Shown: positions 36,092 through 45,146 of the stretch, in pieces | Layout: every line of letters begins with the position of its first letter | How positions within the stretch are numbered: position 1 is the stretch's first letter | From: Lachnospiraceae bacterium | Lineage (GTDB): Bacteria; Bacillota; Clostridia; Lachnospirales; Lachnospiraceae | NCBI GenBank assembly: GCA_017405805.1 | Contig: JAFQZU010000005.1 | Location: 62,001 to 126,000, forward strand | DNA: 64,000 nt | Direction of reading: 5' to 3' | Notes under the pieces: generated by a model | What the model saw: the letters and a program-made list of their open reading frames with translations, nothing else | Told to the model about the DNA's origin: nothing | Database searches by the model: none | Position numbers and translations under genes: made by a program

Positions 36092-38750
36092 CAGATCCGT
36101 ACTGTCTCCCATGATGCAGCACTATCTGCAGACAAAAGACGAATATCCCGACTGCATCCTGTTCTACCGTCTGGGCGATTTCTACGAGATGTTTTTTGAC
36201 GATGCGCTCACGGCCTCCAGGGAGCTGGAGCTCACGCTCACGGGAAAGAGCTGCGGCCTGCCCGAGCGCGCGCCCATGTGCGGCGTGCCCTATCACGCCG
36301 TGGAGAGCTATCTCACACGCCTGGTCGAGAAGGGGTACAAGGCGGCCATCTGCGAGCAGGTGGAGGATCCGCGCACCGCAAAGGGCATGGTAAAGCGGGA
36401 GGTGGTCCGCGTCGTCACCCAGGGCACGAATCTGGATATGGAATCCCTGGATGAGAAGCAGAACAACTTTCTCTTCTGTATCAGCTACGCGGAGGGGCGG
36501 ACCGGCGTGGCGGCGGCGGACATCTCGACGGGCGAATTCCTCGTCTCCGAAATGGAGGACACGCGGCGGCTACGGGACGAGATCCTCCGCTACGGGCCCG
36601 CGGAGATCCTGTGCAACGGGGCTTTTTTCGTGAGCGGCGTGGATCTGCAGGAGCTCCGGGACCAGCTGTCCATGACGGTGACGGCGCTCGGCGATCCCTA
36701 TTATGACGACCGCAACGCCGCGGGGCTCCTCATGAAGCATTTTCGCGTTTCGTCCCTCTCAGCCATCGGTCTGGACGAGATGCGGGCCGGCTGCAGCGCC
36801 GCGGGAGCCCTCCTGCGCTACCTGTATGAGACGCAGAAGAAGTCCCTCTCCAATATCGTCCGGGTAAGTGTCTATACCGCGGGGAACTACATGCTTTTAG
36901 ACAGCGCCACGAGGCGCAACCTGGAACTGACGCAGACGCTCCGGGAAAAGAAAAAGAAGGGGTCCCTCCTGTGGGTCCTGGACCGCACGCAGACCGCCAT
37001 GGGCGCCCGTCTCCTCAACCGGATGCTGACACAGCCCCTGGTGGACAGAGATGCCATCGAAGAGCGCCTGGACTGCGTGGAGCAGTTCTGCAGGGCCAGC
37101 GTCGACAGGGACGAGATCAGGGAATACCTGCAGCCTGTCTATGACCTGGAGCGCCTGATGACCCGCGTGTCCTACGGCACGGCGAATCCGCGCGATCTGA
37201 TCGCCCTCAGAAAGTCTCTGGAGATGTTTTCCCCCATCCGCAAGGTCCTGGCGCCTTTCGAAACGGGCCTGCCGGCGCGGATCCGGAATCAGATGGATGA
37301 TTTTTCCGATCTGACGCAGCTTCTTGCGGCGGCCATCGATGACGAGCCCCCGGTAACGGTCAAGGAGGGCGGGATCATCCGCAGAGGCTATCACGAGGAG
37401 GTCGACCGCCTTCGCGACGCCAAAACTAAGGGCAGACAGTGGCTGATGGATCTCGAGGCGGAGGATCAGAAAAGGACGGGGATCAAGAACCTGCGGATCA
37501 AGTACAACAAGGTCTTCGGCTACTATTTTGAGGTGACCAATTCCTTCAAGGATCTGGTCCCCCCGGATTATATCCGCAAGCAGACGCTGGTCGGATCCGA
37601 GCGGTACACGACCCCGAAGCTGTCCTCTCTTGAGAGCGAGATCCTCGGGGCGGAAGACCGTCTCAAGGACCTCGAGTACGATCTTTTTGCGGAGATACGC
37701 AGCAAGGTCGGCGCCGAAGTGGACCGCATCCAGCAGGCCGCCTCCGCCATGGCCATGCTGGACGTTTTCTGCTCCCTGTCCCTCGCGGCGGAGCAGGGAC
37801 ACTACGTGCGCCCCTCTCTCAACGACAAGGGACAGATCCGGATCCGCGGCGGCAGACATCCCGTGGTCGAGAAGATGCTGGGCGGCGACTTCATCCCCAA
37901 CGACACGACGCTGGATATGAAGAAGAACCTCATCGCGGTCATCACCGGCCCCAATATGGCCGGCAAATCCACCTACATGCGCCAGGTGGCCCTCATCGCC
38001 CTGATGGCCCAGATCGGCAGCTTTGTGCCCGCCGACAAGGCGGATCTATGCGTGACCGACCGGATCTTTACCCGGGTGGGCGCCTCCGACGACCTCGCCA
38101 GCGGACAGAGCACCTTTATGGTGGAGATGAACGAGGTGGCCAATATCCTTCGCAACGCAACGCCCCGGAGCCTCCTGATCCTGGATGAGATCGGACGGGG
38201 AACTTCTACTTTTGACGGGCTGAGCATCGCGTGGGCGGTCATCGAGCATATCAGCAACCGCAATTATCTGGGCGCCAAAACCCTCTTCGCGACCCATTAC
38301 CACGAGCTGACAGAGCTCGAGGGAAAGATCGACAATGTGAGCAACTACTGCATTGCCGTAAAGGAGAAGGGCGACGACATCGTCTTCCTGCGAAAGATCG
38401 TAAAGGGCGGGGCGGACCGCTCCTACGGCATCCAGGTCGCCAAACTGGCCGGCCTTCCCGACATGGTGATCGACCGCGCCAAGGAGCTTTTGGAGCAGCT
38501 CTCCGACAATTCGATCACGGAGCAGATCCAGAAGATCGAGACGCGCGGGGTCAAGGCGGCGGAAAAAGGCGCCAAAGTGCAGCACTACGACGCCATGGAT
38601 CTCGGACAGATGTCGTTTCTGGAGACCAACAGCGATGAGGACGTGCTCAGACAGCTCAAGGAGATCGACATTACGCGGCTCACGCCGCTGGACGCGCTCA
38701 ACACCCTCTACAGGCTGCAGAGCGAACTGAACAACCGCTGGGACGCCTGA
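36078..38750 (+). CDS. mutS: DNA mismatch repair protein MutS
   Basis: Mismatch sensor of the methyl-independent repair pathway, acting with MutL. Seen: the mismatch-binding Phe-X-Glu in YRLGDFYEMFFDDA near residue 34, connector and lever domains, Walker A ITGPNMAGKSTYMRQVALI near 624, Walker B LLILDEIGRGTSTFDG near 700, and FATHYHELTELE near 735. At 890 aa it is a full MutS1. GGAGAG at 36062-36067 supports the ATG at 36078. It is the middle of a miaB-mutS-mutL-miaA run. Confidence 0.97.
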   Translation: MKDIDRSVLSPMMQHYLQTKDEYPDCILFYRLGDFYEMFFDDALTASRELELTLTGKSCGLPERAPMCGVPYHAVESYLTRLVEKGYKAAICEQVEDPRTAKGMVKREVVRVVTQGTNLDMESLDEKQNNFLFCISYAEGRTGVAAADISTGEFLVSEMEDTRRLRDEILRYGPAEILCNGAFFVSGVDLQELRDQLSMTVTALGDPYYDDRNAAGLLMKHFRVSSLSAIGLDEMRAGCSAAGALLRYLYETQKKSLSNIVRVSVYTAGNYMLLDSATRRNLELTQTLREKKKKGSLLWVLDRTQTAMGARLLNRMLTQPLVDRDAIEERLDCVEQFCRASVDRDEIREYLQPVYDLERLMTRVSYGTANPRDLIALRKSLEMFSPIRKVLAPFETGLPARIRNQMDDFSDLTQLLAAAIDDEPPVTVKEGGIIRRGYHEEVDRLRDAKTKGRQWLMDLEAEDQKRTGIKNLRIKYNKVFGYYFEVTNSFKDLVPPDYIRKQTLVGSERYTTPKLSSLESEILGAEDRLKDLEYDLFAEIRSKVGAEVDRIQQAASAMAMLDVFCSLSLAAEQGHYVRPSLNDKGQIRIRGGRHPVVEKMLGGDFIPNDTTLDMKKNLIAVITGPNMAGKSTYMRQVALIALMAQIGSFVPADKADLCVTDRIFTRVGASDDLASGQSTFMVEMNEVANILRNATPRSLLILDEIGRGTSTFDGLSIAWAVIEHISNRNYLGAKTLFATHYHELTELEGKIDNVSNYCIAVKEKGDDIVFLRKIVKGGADRSYGIQVAKLAGLPDMVIDRAKELLEQLSDNSITEQIQKIETRGVKAAEKGAKVQHYDAMDLGQMSFLETNSDEDVLRQLKEIDITRLTPLDALNTLYRLQSELNNRWDA

Positions 38751-38778
38751 AAGGCGCCTGCGGACGGGAGCACAGACC

Positions 38779-40722
38779 ATGCCCATTCATGTACTCAGTG
38801 AAGAGACCATAAACAAAATAGCGGCGGGAGAGGTCGTCGAGCGGCCGGCCGGCGTGGTGAAGGAACTGATCGAAAACGCGATCGACGCGGGCGCCACGGC
38901 TATCTCGGTGGAGATCAGGGACGGCGGCACTAAGCTCATCCGCGTGACGGACAACGGCTGCGGCATCCCCGCCGGGGAGGTCGAAAAAGCCTTCCTGCGC
39001 CACGCGACCAGCAAGATCCGCGACGACAGGGATCTGACTTGCCTGTCCAGTCTTGGCTTCCGGGGAGAAGCGCTCTCCAGTATCGCCGCGGTCTCCCAGG
39101 TGGAGATGATCACAAAACCTGCCTCCCAGCTCACTGCCACCCGCGCCTGCAATCCGCTGCAGACCGGTTTTCGCGCGGAGGAGCCCGTCGCGCTGGAGAT
39201 CGAGGAGATCGGCGCGCCCGACGGCACCAGCGTCATTGTCCGGAACCTGTTCTACAATGTCCCGGTCCGCCGGAAATTTCTCAGACAGCCCCAGACAGAG
39301 GCGGGGTATGTGACCGATCTGATCGAGCGGCAGGCGCTTTCCCACCCGGGCATATCCTTCCACTATCGGATCAACGGACAGGACAAGCTCCACACGACGG
39401 GAAGCGGAGACCTGAAGGAGCTCATTTACCGGATCTACGGCAGGGAGATGTCCCGCAGCGTCATTCCAATCCGCGTGCAGGAGGGGGCGTATCTGCTCGA
39501 GGGATTTCTGGGCAGGCCCGAGGTGAGCCGCTCCAACAGAAATACGGAGATCTTTTTCGTGAACGGCAGGATGCTCCACAGCCAGCTTCTTTCCAAAGCA
39601 CTGGAGGCGGGATACCGGAACGACCTCATGCAGCACCGGTTTCCTTTCGCCATCCTCCATCTGCGGATGCCCCCGGAGCAGGTCGACGTAAATGTCCACC
39701 CCACCAAGATGGAGGCCCGCTTCTCCGGACAGGAAGAGCTCTTTGACTTCATTGACGAGAGCGTTCATAAGACGCTGCACGGGACGGAGCTCATCCCGCA
39801 CGCTCGCTTTGATACGCCCGCGGAGGAAAAGGAGAGGGCGGTACAGGAGCGGGAGGACCTCAGCCGGGAACTTGCCGCGGAGGGCCATGAGGAGCCCTTC
39901 GAACAAAAAGCGGGGGCGGATCCCGCGCCGCCGGCGCCTGCCGCAAACGAGCCGGTCTCCGTCTTTTTCGAGGACGACGGCTTTGTCTTCGAGGACAGGC
40001 GGTCCGGGAATGCAGCAGACAGTGTCGTTCACCGTCTGGAGGAAGAGGAGAAGGGAGAATTCCGGCAGCAGGACCTCTTCTCCGGAACGGATCTTTCCGC
40101 CGAAGACGCCCCCCGCATCATGCTGGAGGAGAACCGTCCTCATTTTCGTATCATCGGACAGGTCTTCGGGACGTACTGGATGATCCAGTACGAGGATAAG
40201 CTTTTGATCATCGACCAGCACGCCGCCCACGAGAAGGTCAATTACGAGCGGCTCATGAAGCGGATGAACGAGAAGAAGGGGGAGGCCGCCGCCTCCCAGA
40301 TGATCGCGCCGCCCGCCGTCATTACCCTGACGGGCAAGGAAGAGGCGGCTTATCTCGCGCACAGAGACGTATTTGCCAGGCTGGGCTTTGAGATCGAGCA
40401 GTTCGGCGCGGGGACCTATGCCGTGCGCGGCGTCCCGACAGAGCTGTACGGAAGCGAGCCGGATGTGCTGCTGCGCGAAACGCTCGACGAACTGGTGGAC
40501 GAACGGCTGCGCGGCACGCCCAAAGTCATCCTGGCCAAAATCGCCTCCATGTCCTGCAAAGCGGCCGTCAAGGGCAATTCCCTCCTCCGGATCGAGGAGG
40601 CGCAGGCCCTGATCGATTCGCTGCTCCGTCTGGAGGATCCGTATCACTGCCCGCACGGGCGGCCCACCATCCTGGAGTTCTCCCAGACGGACCTGGATAA
40701 GAAATTCAAGAGGATCGTATGA
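38779..40722 (+). CDS. mutL: DNA mismatch repair protein MutL (endonuclease-type)
   Basis: GHKL ATPase that couples MutS recognition to strand removal. Seen: ELIENAIDAGATAIS near residue 31, the ATP lid DNGCGIPAGEVEKAFLRHAT near 57-76, and GFRGEALSSIAAVS near 93. The C-terminal endonuclease motif DQHAAHEKVNYE (DQHA-x2-E-x4-E) near 479 and CPHGRPT near the end are intact, so this is a nicking MutL, as expected without MutH. A Pro/Ala/Glu-rich linker lies at about 350-440. Its TGA overlaps the miaA ATG. Confidence 0.97.
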   Translation: MPIHVLSEETINKIAAGEVVERPAGVVKELIENAIDAGATAISVEIRDGGTKLIRVTDNGCGIPAGEVEKAFLRHATSKIRDDRDLTCLSSLGFRGEALSSIAAVSQVEMITKPASQLTATRACNPLQTGFRAEEPVALEIEEIGAPDGTSVIVRNLFYNVPVRRKFLRQPQTEAGYVTDLIERQALSHPGISFHYRINGQDKLHTTGSGDLKELIYRIYGREMSRSVIPIRVQEGAYLLEGFLGRPEVSRSNRNTEIFFVNGRMLHSQLLSKALEAGYRNDLMQHRFPFAILHLRMPPEQVDVNVHPTKMEARFSGQEELFDFIDESVHKTLHGTELIPHARFDTPAEEKERAVQEREDLSRELAAEGHEEPFEQKAGADPAPPAPAANEPVSVFFEDDGFVFEDRRSGNAADSVVHRLEEEEKGEFRQQDLFSGTDLSAEDAPRIMLEENRPHFRIIGQVFGTYWMIQYEDKLLIIDQHAAHEKVNYERLMKRMNEKKGEAAASQMIAPPAVITLTGKEEAAYLAHRDVFARLGFEIEQFGAGTYAVRGVPTELYGSEPDVLLRETLDELVDERLRGTPKVILAKIASMSCKAAVKGNSLLRIEEAQALIDSLLRLEDPYHCPHGRPTILEFSQTDLDKKFKRIV

Positions 40723-41660
40723 TGGACAACATGATGATCATCGCCGGTCCTACCGCGACCGGAAAGAGCGCCGCCGCCGTGGCGCTCGCAAAGCGCATGA
40801 ACGGGGAAGTCATCTCCGCGGATTCCATGCAGGTCTACCGGGGCATGGACATCGGGAGCGCCAAAATCACCGAAGAAGAGATGCAGGGCGTGCCGCATCA
40901 CCTCGTGGATATCATAGAGCCGGAGGAGACCTGGAACGTCGTCCTCTTTCAGGAGAGAGCCAAAAAAGCCGCACAGGACATCCTCGGCAGGGGCAGGCTC
41001 CCCATCGTGGCGGGCGGCACCGGATTTTACATTCAGGCGCTCCTGTACGATATCGCTTTTACGGATGCGGGGGAGGATACGGCTTACCGGCAGGCGCTGA
41101 CGCGCTACGCCGCGGAGCACGGCGCGGAGGCCCTACACGACATGCTCCGGAAAGAGGACCCCGAATCGGCCGAAGCCATTCATCCCAACAACATAAAGCG
41201 CGTGATCCGGGCGCTGGAATACCGGCGGGAGAGCGGGACCGCGATCTCAGCCCACAACACGGCGCAGCGGCAGCGGCAGGCGGCCTACAGGGCGATCCTC
41301 TTCGTCCTGACCATGGACCGCGCCCGCCTGTACGAGCGGATCGACGCGCGGGTGGACCGCATGGTGGAAGAGGGGCTGGTCGAAGAGGTCGCGCGGCTTC
41401 GGGAGAGGGGACTGACCGCCCGCGACGTCAGCATGCAGGGGATCGGATACCGGCAGATCCTGCAGGCCCTGGACGGAGAGATTTCCATGGAGGAAGCCGT
41501 CCGGATCGTCAAAAGAGATACCCGGCACTTCGCCAAACGCCAGCTGACCTGGTTCAAAAGGGAGCCGGACGCCGTCTGGATCGACATCGGCGCCTATAAG
41601 GACACTGAAGCCATGCTGGACCATATGGAATCGCTGGCGCGCGGGGTATTTGCACGATAA
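40719..41660 (+). CDS. miaA: tRNA dimethylallyltransferase
   Basis: Transfers the dimethylallyl group to A37 of UNN-reading tRNAs, producing the substrate of MiaB. Seen: P-loop IAGPTATGKSAAAVALA at residues 7-23, the conserved ISADSMQVYRGMDIGSAKI near 32-50, IVAGGTGFYIQALLYDI near 95, and IHPNNIKRVIRALE near 151. Length 313 aa is normal. ATGA overlap with mutL indicates coupling. Confidence 0.96.
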   Translation: MMDNMMIIAGPTATGKSAAAVALAKRMNGEVISADSMQVYRGMDIGSAKITEEEMQGVPHHLVDIIEPEETWNVVLFQERAKKAAQDILGRGRLPIVAGGTGFYIQALLYDIAFTDAGEDTAYRQALTRYAAEHGAEALHDMLRKEDPESAEAIHPNNIKRVIRALEYRRESGTAISAHNTAQRQRQAAYRAILFVLTMDRARLYERIDARVDRMVEEGLVEEVARLRERGLTARDVSMQGIGYRQILQALDGEISMEEAVRIVKRDTRHFAKRQLTWFKREPDAVWIDIGAYKDTEAMLDHMESLARGVFAR

Positions 41661-41682
41661 CAACGTATATAATTATAGAACA

Positions 41683-43011
41683 ATGGATATGATGCAGGAA
41701 ATGAACAGGAAACAGGATAACCATACACAGATGCGGGCGCTCTACCGCCTTTTGGGCATAGGGGACCAGGTGCTCGATTTTGCCGGGCCCGTCCTGGCGG
41801 ACCTCGAGGACCGCTTCAGACAGATCGACGAGATGGCGGAGTACAATCAGCTGCGGGTGATCCGCGCCATGCAGGAGGCCCATATCGGGGAGGCCAATCT
41901 CAAGGGCACCACCGGCTACGGCTATGACGACATCGGCCGGGAAGGCCTGGAAAAGGTGTACGCCTCCTACTTTCACACGGAGGACGCGCTGGTAAGACCG
42001 CAGATCACCTGCGGCACCCACGCGCTGGCCACTGCGCTCTCGGGCAATCTGCGCCCCGGAGACGTCCTTCTCTCCGCGGCCGGAAAACCCTATGACACTC
42101 TCGAGGAAGTGATCGGCATCCGCCCCTCCAGGGGCTCTCTGGCGGAGTACGGCGTGGGATACCGGCAGGCCGATCTCACACAGGACGACCGCTTTGACTT
42201 TGAGGCCATCGGGGAGGCCCTGAAGGACCCCCGCGTCAGGCTTGTCACCATACAGCGCTCCAAGGGATACCAGACAAGGAGAACACTGTCCGTGCAGGCC
42301 ATCGGGGAGGCCATCTCCTTCATCCGCGGCAGAAGGCCTGACGTTCTGTGCATGGTGGACAACTGTTACGGCGAATTCGTGGAGAGGATCGAGCCCTCCG
42401 ACGTCGGCGCGGATATGACCGTCGGCTCCCTGATCAAGAACCCCGGGGGCGGACTGGCGCCCATCGGCGGATATATCGCCGGCACATCCGAGTGTGTAGC
42501 CAACGCCGCCGTGCGCCTGACATCGCCGGGACTGGGCAAGGAAGTGGGCGCCACGCTGGACGTCCTTCCCTCTCTCTACCAGGGATTTTTCCTGGGACCG
42601 ACCGTGACCGCCTCCGCCCTCAAAGGCGCCATATTTGCCGCCTGCCTGTACGAGAGGCTGGGTTTTGACGTACTGCCGAACGGTACGGAGTCCAGGCATG
42701 ATATCATCCAGGCCATAACCTTCGGCAGCCCGGAGGGCGTGATCGCCTTCTGCCAGGGCATCCAGTCCGCATCCCCCGTGGACAGTTTTGTGGCGGCGGA
42801 GCCCGCGCCCATGCCCGGATATGACAGCCCCGTGATCATGGCCGCCGGCGCCTTCGTCTCCGGCTCATCCATCGAGCTGAGCGCGGACGGACCGATCAAG
42901 CCGCCTTACAGCGTCTATCTGCAGGGAGGGCTGACCTGGCCGCACGCCAAAATGGGGATCCTCCGGAGTCTCCAGAATATGTTCGAGAGAGGCCTGGTTT
43001 CGCTCTCCTGA
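41683..43011 (+). CDS. Methionine gamma-lyase family (aluminium-resistance-like) PLP protein
   Basis: PLP fold-type I enzyme of the COG4100/YnbB family, whose members sit next to miaA or hfq in many Firmicutes. The reaction is unproven. Seen: GYGYDDIGREGLEKVYASYF near residue 80, the substrate region ITCGTHALATALSGNLRPGD near 110, and the likely PLP lysine in MTVGSLIKNPGGGLAPIGGY near 250. Length is typical. The start is uncertain: TTG 41650, ATG 41683 and ATG 41701 are all in frame, none with a clear Shine-Dalgarno site. It closes the long operon that begins near 21 kb. Confidence 0.88.
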   Translation: MDMMQEMNRKQDNHTQMRALYRLLGIGDQVLDFAGPVLADLEDRFRQIDEMAEYNQLRVIRAMQEAHIGEANLKGTTGYGYDDIGREGLEKVYASYFHTEDALVRPQITCGTHALATALSGNLRPGDVLLSAAGKPYDTLEEVIGIRPSRGSLAEYGVGYRQADLTQDDRFDFEAIGEALKDPRVRLVTIQRSKGYQTRRTLSVQAIGEAISFIRGRRPDVLCMVDNCYGEFVERIEPSDVGADMTVGSLIKNPGGGLAPIGGYIAGTSECVANAAVRLTSPGLGKEVGATLDVLPSLYQGFFLGPTVTASALKGAIFAACLYERLGFDVLPNGTESRHDIIQAITFGSPEGVIAFCQGIQSASPVDSFVAAEPAPMPGYDSPVIMAAGAFVSGSSIELSADGPIKPPYSVYLQGGLTWPHAKMGILRSLQNMFERGLVSLS

Positions 43012-43069
43012 AAGTGACAAATCCGAAATGGTTAAATAGTTAACAAAGTGTAAACTTTTCGGTTCCTTC

Positions 43070-43098
43070 TTGATTTAGAGTAATTTTCGTACCATAAT
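43070..43098 (+). promoter_or_regulatory. Promoter of mgsA
   Basis: TTGATT at 43070-43075 and CATAAT at 43093-43098 are 17 bases apart, about 50 bases before the mgsA ATG. A CCGAA/TTCGG inverted repeat with a long loop lies just upstream. Confidence 0.6.
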
Positions 43099-43148
43099 AT
43101 GTGTGGGGTAACTTTTCATAGCGCAATATTTATACACTTGAGGGGACA

Positions 43149-43544
43149 ATGAGAATTGCATTGATTGCGCATGACGCAAAGAAAAAACTGATGCAGAACT
43201 TCTGCATCGCATATCGCGGCATTCTCTCCAAGCATGAGCTCTATGCGACGGGGACGACCGGACGCCTCATAGAAGAGGTTACAAATCTGAATATACGGAA
43301 GCACCTGACCGGTCATCTTGGGGGCATGCAGCAGATCGGGGCGCAGATTGAGCAGAACGAGATCGACCTGCTCATTTTCCTCAGAGATCCGCTCGGCCCG
43401 GGCAGACATGAACCGGACATCAGCAATGTGCTCCGGCTCTGCGATATGCACAACATTCCCATGGCCACCAACCTGGCCACGGCGGAATTACTGATCAAAT
43501 CACTTGACAGAGGAGATTTTGAGTGGCGTGAACTTTATCGTTAA
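43149..43544 (+). CDS. mgsA: Methylglyoxal synthase
   Basis: Converts dihydroxyacetone phosphate to methylglyoxal plus phosphate, a glycolytic overflow bypass. Seen: IALIAHDAKKKLM at residues 3-15 with the conserved His, ATGTTGRLIEE near 33, the catalytic aspartate in FLRDPLGPGRHEPDI near 77-91, and the second His/Asn block NIPMATNLATAELLI near 102. Length 131 aa is typical. GAGGGGAC is just upstream of the start. Its end overlaps the start region of the carboxypeptidase gene. Confidence 0.94.
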   Translation: MRIALIAHDAKKKLMQNFCIAYRGILSKHELYATGTTGRLIEEVTNLNIRKHLTGHLGGMQQIGAQIEQNEIDLLIFLRDPLGPGRHEPDISNVLRLCDMHNIPMATNLATAELLIKSLDRGDFEWRELYR

Positions 43545-44565
43545 TCCTTTTCATTCGGATCATCAGAAAAACCATTTGTCACGCAGAGGTACGAAGAAGT
43601 GCTTCTGCGTTCTCTCTTGTGCGCTGCTTTTGTCCGCGCTGACCGGATGCGGCAAGGAAGTGGAGCAGATCTATGAGACAAAGGCGGCATCGCCCAATTT
43701 CCGCGCGATCCAGACCTCGCCCCTGTTTGAGGGACGGGAGAAGAGTTTTGCCGCGGACCTGTGCCTGCCCCAGGATCTTCGCTACGCGGATTCGCAGGTC
43801 GGGACGGACGCGCTCTCGGCAGCGGCCCTCTATGACGTGACGGACGCGCAGACGCTGTTCTCCTACGGCGCCACGGCCCGCGTCTATCCGGCCAGCACCA
43901 CGAAGATCATGACTGCCCTCGTGGCGCTCAAATACGGAAAGCTCAACCAGGAGATCGAGATCTCCGAGCGCGCGGCCAATCCGGGGGACGACGCCCAGCG
44001 CCTCGTGCTGGAGCCGGGCGACAGGATGACGCTGGAACAGGCCCTCCATTACCTGATGGTCTTTTCCGCCAACGACGTCGCCATCGCCATCGCGGAGAAC
44101 ATCGGCGGAAGCTACGACGAGTTCGTCGACATGATGAACCGGGAGGCCCACGCCATCGGTGCGACCGGCACCCATTTCACCAACCCCCACGGCCTGCACG
44201 AAGAGGACCACTACACGACCGCATACGATCTGTACCTGATCCTCAATGAGGCCATGAAGTACCAGACCTTCCGGGATATCATCCCGCTGGACTACTACAA
44301 CACCACCTTCATAGGAAGCGACGGGTATTCCAAGAGCATCGAAGTGCGGGCCACGGACGCCTATCTTACAGGGGACGTGGAGACGCCTTCCGGCATCACC
44401 GTACTGGGCGGGAAGACCGGGACCACGGACCTCGCCGGGCACTGTCTGATCATCAGCTCCAGGGGGAGCGATGACAAGGAATACATCTCCGTTGTCATGC
44501 ACACGGACAGCGCGGAGAGTCTTTACGAGAGCATGAACAGCCTGCTGGCCGAGATCCCGCAGTGA
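43528..44565 (+). CDS. D-alanyl-D-alanine carboxypeptidase, lipoprotein form
   Basis: Class A low-molecular-mass penicillin-binding protein that trims the terminal D-Ala of peptidoglycan stem peptides. Seen: a hydrophobic signal after RRGTKK ending in the lipobox LTGC (residues about 37-40), so it should be lipid-anchored outside the cell. The active-site triad is complete: SxxK in YPASTTKIMTAL near 122, SxN as FSANDVAIA near 183, and KTGTTDLAGH near 293. The start is ambiguous: TTG 43519, GTG 43528 and TTG 43576 are possible, and AGAGGAGA lies at 43509-43516. It overlaps mgsA, so both probably share a transcript. Confidence 0.9.
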   Translation: MNFIVNPFHSDHQKNHLSRRGTKKCFCVLSCALLLSALTGCGKEVEQIYETKAASPNFRAIQTSPLFEGREKSFAADLCLPQDLRYADSQVGTDALSAAALYDVTDAQTLFSYGATARVYPASTTKIMTALVALKYGKLNQEIEISERAANPGDDAQRLVLEPGDRMTLEQALHYLMVFSANDVAIAIAENIGGSYDEFVDMMNREAHAIGATGTHFTNPHGLHEEDHYTTAYDLYLILNEAMKYQTFRDIIPLDYYNTTFIGSDGYSKSIEVRATDAYLTGDVETPSGITVLGGKTGTTDLAGHCLIISSRGSDDKEYISVVMHTDSAESLYESMNSLLAEIPQ

Positions 44566-44614
44566 GCGGAATGCCGGCCGGATGTACCGCGTTCCGGGCA
44601 AAGGGACATTTAAC

Positions 44615-44643
44615 TTGTTTTTTGCCATTCTATAAACTATAAT
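44615..44643 (+). promoter_or_regulatory. Promoter for the small P-loop protein gene
   Basis: TTGTTT at 44615-44620 and TATAAT at 44638-44643, spacer 17, lie in a 139-base AT-rich gap, about 60 bases before the start. Confidence 0.7.
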
Positions 44644-44704
44644 TATTTTAACCCTGAATGTAATAAAACGGGGGTTCCATCACAGCATTAGGAGGTTTAT
44701 TCCA

Positions 44705-45124
44705 TTGGTTCAATTAATTGTAGGCAATAAGGGTAAGGGAAAGACAAAACTGCTTCTGGATAGAGTCAACAAGGAAGTAAAGACAACGCTCGGCAATATC
44801 TGCTATCTCGACAAGAGCACAAAGCATATGTTTGAGCTGAACAACCGCGTCAGGCTGATCAATGTCAGTGACTTTATGATCGAGGATACAGATCAGTTCC
44901 TTGGCTTTGTGGCCGGCATCATTTCACAGGATCACGATCTGGAACAGATGTATTTTGACAGTTTCCTGTCCATCTCGCACATTGACGACAAGGACATCTC
45001 CGGTGCGATCGCAAAGCTGCAGAAGTACAGCGACGCTTTCCACGTGGATTTCTATCTCAGCGTATCCATGGATGAGAAGGATGTACCCGAGGATCTCAGG
45101 AATCTGATCGACATCAAGCTCTGA
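44705..45124 (+). CDS. Small conserved P-loop protein (139 aa), function unknown
   Basis: Seen: a Walker A motif GNKGKGKTK at residues 7-15 right after the first strand (VQLIVGN), then an alpha/beta pattern with no clear Walker B, and acidic segments near the end (MDEKDVPEDL). It is far too short to be a true PilT motor, though similar clostridial proteins are sometimes auto-named PilT-like. The start is TTG 44705, eight bases after a strong AGGAGG. It has its own promoter and is followed by a HlyD-like gene and sepF, hinting at an envelope or division role, which is inference. Confidence 0.8.
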   Translation: MVQLIVGNKGKGKTKLLLDRVNKEVKTTLGNICYLDKSTKHMFELNNRVRLINVSDFMIEDTDQFLGFVAGIISQDHDLEQMYFDSFLSISHIDDKDISGAIAKLQKYSDAFHVDFYLSVSMDEKDVPEDLRNLIDIKL

Positions 45125-45146
45125 TCCGACAGGAGAGTAAACTAAC

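Noticed and set aside
44705..45124. PilT twitching-motility ATPase
   Set aside because: Only 139 residues with a Walker A motif; the PilT Walker B, Asp and His boxes are missing.
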